Below are positions 62,242 to 64,000 of a stretch of 64,000 nucleotides of DNA, one piece after another (the first letter of the stretch is position 1; the number at the start of each line of letters is the position of its first letter). Below the pieces are notes generated by a model, which saw only the letters and a program-made list of their open reading frames with translations, was not told the origin of the DNA and searched no databases. Source of the stretch: Hippophae tibetana (lineage: Eukaryota > Streptophyta > Magnoliopsida > Rosales > Elaeagnaceae); assembly GCA_037013495.1 (NCBI GenBank), contig CM072806.1:5332001-5396000 (forward strand), read 5' to 3'. A program made the position numbers and the translations under genes.

Positions 62242-64000
62242 CACTACTACAAAAAGGGGTATTTAAGTCGTTGTATAAAGTCGGTTTTTGGAAAAAACCG
62301 ACTTATAATGAATTTAAAGTCGGTTCGGTATGAAACCGACGCTATCAACATGGGTAACGTCAGTTCTCCACGTCAACCGACGCTACATCCTATTTTTTAA
62401 ATTAAAAAATGGATGAAGTAAATATAATTAAAATTAATTATTATTTTATTTGACTCTTTAGAATTTAACTTGGATAAAAATAATATAATTTTTCCTTTTT
62501 TTAGACAATTAGTTTTAAAAATTATATGATTTTGTTTATTTGTTTGGATATTTAAATTTATATATGCACCTACAATTTATCTTTATTTAATTTTGTGTAT
62601 ATTTTTTAATTAAATATTATTCTAAAGTAATTATTTTTTCTATTTCTATAGTACGTATATGCATAATCTAAATAAAATAATAATTGACAAAAAAAAAATT
62701 AATTGCGTGGATAGCGTCGGTTGACGTGGAGAACCAACGCTACACACACGGATGGTGTCAGTTCTTCACGTCAACCGACGCTATCCACCTAATATATCCA
62801 AATTCGGCTCATTTTTTACGTAGAATCCCAATTTCTTCATTTCTCTTCTCCATTTTCTCCCAAAACTGAGCTATACCGCCACCTTCTTTCTAAATTTTCG
62901 GCCACCTCTGACCACTATTTACAACGTTGTTTTGTGAGTTATATTCCTCTTCTCATTATCTTTCAGATCTACTATTTTTTTGAGCGAAATACTAAAAAAA
63001 AAAATTATACCCATTTTTTGTATAAATTTTTTATTTAGGTATGTTTTTTATTTAATTTGTTTGTTATTATGTTTGACTTATTTTATGTGAAATAATATCT
63101 TAAATGTTGTGGGTTTGATGAATTATATATATTTAATGTGCGTGAATAAATTTATTTATATATTATAAATAATTATATTTTATTAAGTAGAATTTTACAG
63201 TTTATTATTAAGTTTGTTTTATTTTTTGTATATTTGATTTATGTATGTTTTTTATTTTGCTTGTTATTATGTTTGACTTATTTTATGTGGAAATAATATC
63301 TGAAATGTTGTGGGTTTACTGTGCGTAGATAAATTTATTTATATATAAATAATTATATTTTATTAAGTAGGGAATAGAGGAAAAATAATATGTTTTTTTT
63401 TAAATTTGTAAGAAATTATATTGGTATAAGAGTTATACTCTATTGACTCTTAAAAAATTATAAATATATATTTATAAACTCAATAATTTAAATAATATAT
63501 ATATATATATATATAGACAAAAATTATGGTATGTATAAGTCAATATTAATAATTTTATTAATTTTACAATTGAATAATAAAGATGTTCGAATATGAAAAT
63601 TCATATACACTTGTTTTTTGTAGGTTGCACAAAAAAATAATGGAGTCATGTGTGGTTATTATGTCATGAAATTTATGAGCGAAATTATCAAAAATATCAA
63701 AATTCCAATTGATGATGTGGTAATATCTTTTACCCATACACATAAAAGTTGTTAACATATTTGAGTTTGTTTTTGTAAATAAATGAAATTACATTCTTAT
63801 TTTGATTTTAAATACATGTAGTTCTTTGGTTGGAACAAGACGGGCTACGACCAATTTTTTTTATAATTTACGAGAGAAATGGGCAAAACATATGGTTCAA
63901 ATTATATCATCACAAGAAGAATCAGGAGAAGATTCTGATGATCTTGAATAGCATATGACAACATAATAGTAAATTTTTTAAGGATTTAATTTCTATATCT
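62242..64000. mobile_element. CACTA (En/Spm) DNA transposon end, runs off the window
   Basis: The terminus CACTACTACAAAAAGGGG at 62242 is the classic CACTA inverted-repeat start. Subterminal repeats follow: a hairpin AAGTCGGTTTTT/AAAAACCGACTT at about 62278-62305; 62363-62385 is the exact reverse complement of 62712-62734; and 62707-62734 pairs with 62761-62788 over 28 bases with one mismatch. A Ulp1-like protease fragment lies at 63624-63950. The other end and any transposase lie outside the window. It abuts a copia remnant and probably inserted into it. Confidence 0.8.
63624..63950 (+). pseudogene. Ulp1-type (C48) SUMO-protease C-terminal fragment in CACTA element
   Basis: An exon at 63624-63719 encodes NNGVMCGYYVMKFMSEIIKN; the Cys in MCGYYVM is the catalytic Cys of Ulp1-type peptidases commonly carried by plant CACTA elements. 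A second exon begins near 63822 (FFGWNKTGYDQF) and continues in a different frame after a run of nine T (REKWAKHMVQIISSQEESG), ending TAG at about 63950. The frame change could be decay or a homopolymer miscount. Upstream protease exons were not found. Confidence 0.6.

Overview
This is nuclear DNA from a flowering plant, most likely a eudicot. The genes have many AT-rich GT-AG introns, intergenic DNA is very AT-rich, and the transposon load is typically plant-like (Ty1/copia, TRIM, hAT, CACTA, MITEs). All the host proteins recognised are conserved plant families. The species cannot be named from the sequence alone. All family assignments come from reading translations and recalling the families; no search was run.

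Layout: 1-6.1 kb holds the 3' twelve exons of a chloroplast membrane protein like Arabidopsis At5g03900 (+). 9.9-11.0 kb is an intronless WD40 clock gene, LWD1/LWD2 type (-). 13.8-16.8 kb is a mitochondrial IscA-like 2 iron-sulfur assembly gene (+), whose last intron appears to end in GG instead of AG. 18.7-21.2 kb is QCR9, subunit 9 of complex III (-), with a small TRIM retroelement in intron 1. 24.4-27.5 kb is a decayed copia remnant with a hAT-type MITE nested in it. 29.4-33.5 kb is a complete seven-exon plastid-division FtsZ2 gene (-). 36.2-44.5 kb is an F-box/LRR gene like At1g67190 (+), interrupted by a 5.65-kb copia element with a perfect 5-bp target duplication and also carrying a net 1-base frameshift. 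45.4-46.05 kb is an NDR1/HIN1-like pseudogene (-). 46.4-49.0 kb is another copia remnant. 51.0-54.6 kb is a decayed hAT transposon with a near-perfect 8-bp target duplication. 55.0-59.5 kb is a five-exon membrane-anchored alpha/beta hydrolase (-). 60.8-62.2 kb is a third copia remnant, and from 62.24 kb to the window edge is the end of a CACTA element with hairpin-forming subterminal repeats and a Ulp1-type protease fragment.

The host genes are ordinary nuclear housekeeping genes and do not form an operon-like unit. One neighbour relationship is notable: the At5g03900-like gene and the IscA-like 2 gene are also adjacent in Arabidopsis (At5g03900/At5g03905), here separated by LWD. A MULE-like MITE family has two well-delimited and two decayed copies, two of the four in introns of host genes. 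I found no convincing new biological system. The most useful leads are the GG acceptor in the IscA gene, the datable gene disruption by the copia element, and the nested elements.
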